From positions 1 to 7,488 of the forward strand of contig JAUUZM010000157.1 of the NCBI GenBank assembly GCA_030589965.1: a stretch of DNA of 7,488 nucleotides, read 5' to 3'. Every line of letters starts with the position of its first letter. Position 1 is the first letter of the stretch. Source of the DNA: Bacteroides sp. (GTDB lineage: Bacteria; Bacteroidota; Bacteroidia; Bacteroidales; SM23-62). Shown in pieces: positions 6,973 to 7,488 of this stretch. The translations under genes were made by a program, and so were the position numbers. Below the pieces are notes generated by a model. The model saw only the letters and a list, made by a program, of their open reading frames with translations. It was not told the origin of the DNA and ran no database searches.

Positions 6973-7488
6973 TTAATCACTGATCTGGTCGCGAATGTAA
7001 ACCACTTTACCGGCAACTATTGTTTCCTGGATAATTAGTTTCCCTTCTTCAATCGTAAAAAGAATAAGGTCGGCGCGTTTACCCGTGGATATTTCTCCCA
7101 TATTAAGGTTAAACATCCGTGCAGGGTTTGCACTGGCCATATCTATAGCCTGGCGAAGGTTACATTGTGTAAATTGCATGATATTTCCCACACAGCTACT
7201 TATGGGTGAAGCTGCACCTGCAAGTACATTTTCTGCAGGGAACCTGACCACATTCGGAGTGAGCACAACTTTTCGTCCGTCTCTGATATATTCACCAGGC
7301 TCTAATCCCGCCAGGTCCAGGGCATCTGAAACCAATATGGTATTATCAGCACCTTTAACTTTATAAAAAACCTGCACCTCTTCCCTGGTTAAATGATATC
7401 CGTCAACAATGATGGTTGGTGTAATCCTGCTGTCTGCCAACTGTGGCCATAGGGGATTTCGATGCCGGTTAATCATATTTGCGCATCC
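6973..7488 (-). CDS. N-acetylglucosamine-6-phosphate deacetylase-like amidohydrolase, C-terminal part
   Basis: A cytoplasmic metal-dependent deacetylase of the NagA branch of the amidohydrolase superfamily, which converts N-acetylglucosamine-6-phosphate to glucosamine-6-phosphate and acetate. Only the last 171 residues are present; the gene enters from the right edge in frame (GCANMINRHRNPLW...), so the internal methionines are not starts. Counting from the edge, HRHRNPLWPQLAD-type sequence (residues 8-19) is followed by IIVDGYH with H32 and VSDALDL with D55. Their 23-residue spacing is close to that of substrate-binding His251 and catalytic Asp273 of E. coli NagA as I recall it. Then come LAGAASP and the C-terminal MASANPARMFNL and GKRADLILF, which are hallmark NagA segments. 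The N-terminal metal-binding residues lie outside the window. It is convergent with the transglutaminase-like gene, so it belongs to a separate transcript. A closely related deacetylase of another N-acetylated sugar is possible. Confidence 0.85.
   Translation of the reverse strand, partial: GCANMINRHRNPLWPQLADSRITPTIIVDGYHLTREEVQVFYKVKGADNTILVSDALDLAGLEPGEYIRDGRKVVLTPNVVRFPAENVLAGAASPISSCVGNIMQFTQCNLRQAIDMASANPARMFNLNMGEISTGKRADLILFTIEEGKLIIQETIVAGKVVYIRDQISD

Noticed and set aside
7474..7476. Methionine at 7476 as the start of the NagA-like gene
   Set aside because: The frame continues to the window edge with family-typical residues (GCAN) before it, and a true NagA has about 200 more N-terminal residues.
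1..7488. CRISPR array, tRNA, rRNA, insertion sequence or defence system
   Set aside because: I saw no spaced direct repeats, cloverleaf sequences, transposase motifs or terminal inverted repeats. Every long stretch is accounted for by carbohydrate-related genes.

Overview
The window (7,488 bases) is a segment of a glycan-degradation region. Most of it probably comes from a Bacteroidota-type bacterium. The reasons are family-level: an exported lyase of the DUF4962 plus heparinase II/III type, a secreted CBM9-like/transglutaminase-like fusion whose start has no Shine-Dalgarno sequence, and a NagA relative of a subfamily I associate with such genomes. No 16S, ribosomal or other marker gene is present, so the taxonomic call is an inference. 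Verrucomicrobiota/Kiritimatiellota/Lentisphaerota-type bacteria remain alternatives.

Layout. Bases 1 to about 124 (minus strand) encode a fragment of a BamA-family outer-membrane beta-barrel protein. It runs off the left edge and has lost everything upstream of its RGFDW motif. At about base 124 the sequence switches abruptly to a plus-strand gene for a glycoside hydrolase family 20 (beta-N-acetylhexosaminidase-like) protein, to 2310. The two reading frames meet head to head with no intergenic space, start codon or ribosome binding site. This looks like a breakpoint: an assembly or amplification chimera, or a real rearrangement. Next comes a 113-base spacer with a GC-rich tandem/inverted repeat and a strong AGGAGG. 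It is followed by an 847-residue exported heparinase II/III-type polysaccharide lyase (2424-4967). After a short AT-rich gap comes a secreted CBM9-like/transglutaminase-like protein (5014-6918). A convergent gene on the minus strand (6973 to the right edge) encodes the C-terminal 171 residues of an N-acetylglucosamine-6-phosphate deacetylase-like amidohydrolase.

How they may work together. The lyase would eliminate at uronic-acid residues of an acidic polysaccharide. The GH20 enzyme would release terminal N-acetylhexosamine. The NagA relative would deacetylate the amino sugar (or a derivative) inside the cell. The transglutaminase-like protein could act on a peptide or amide part of the same substrate while its CBM9-like domain holds carbohydrate. 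Together this suggests use of a uronate- and amino-sugar-containing glycoconjugate such as a glycosaminoglycan, a proteoglycan or a bacterial glycopolymer. No SusC/SusD pair, sulfatase, GH88 or regulator lies in the window, so the substrate is not determined. I saw no tRNA, rRNA, CRISPR array, IS element or phage gene.
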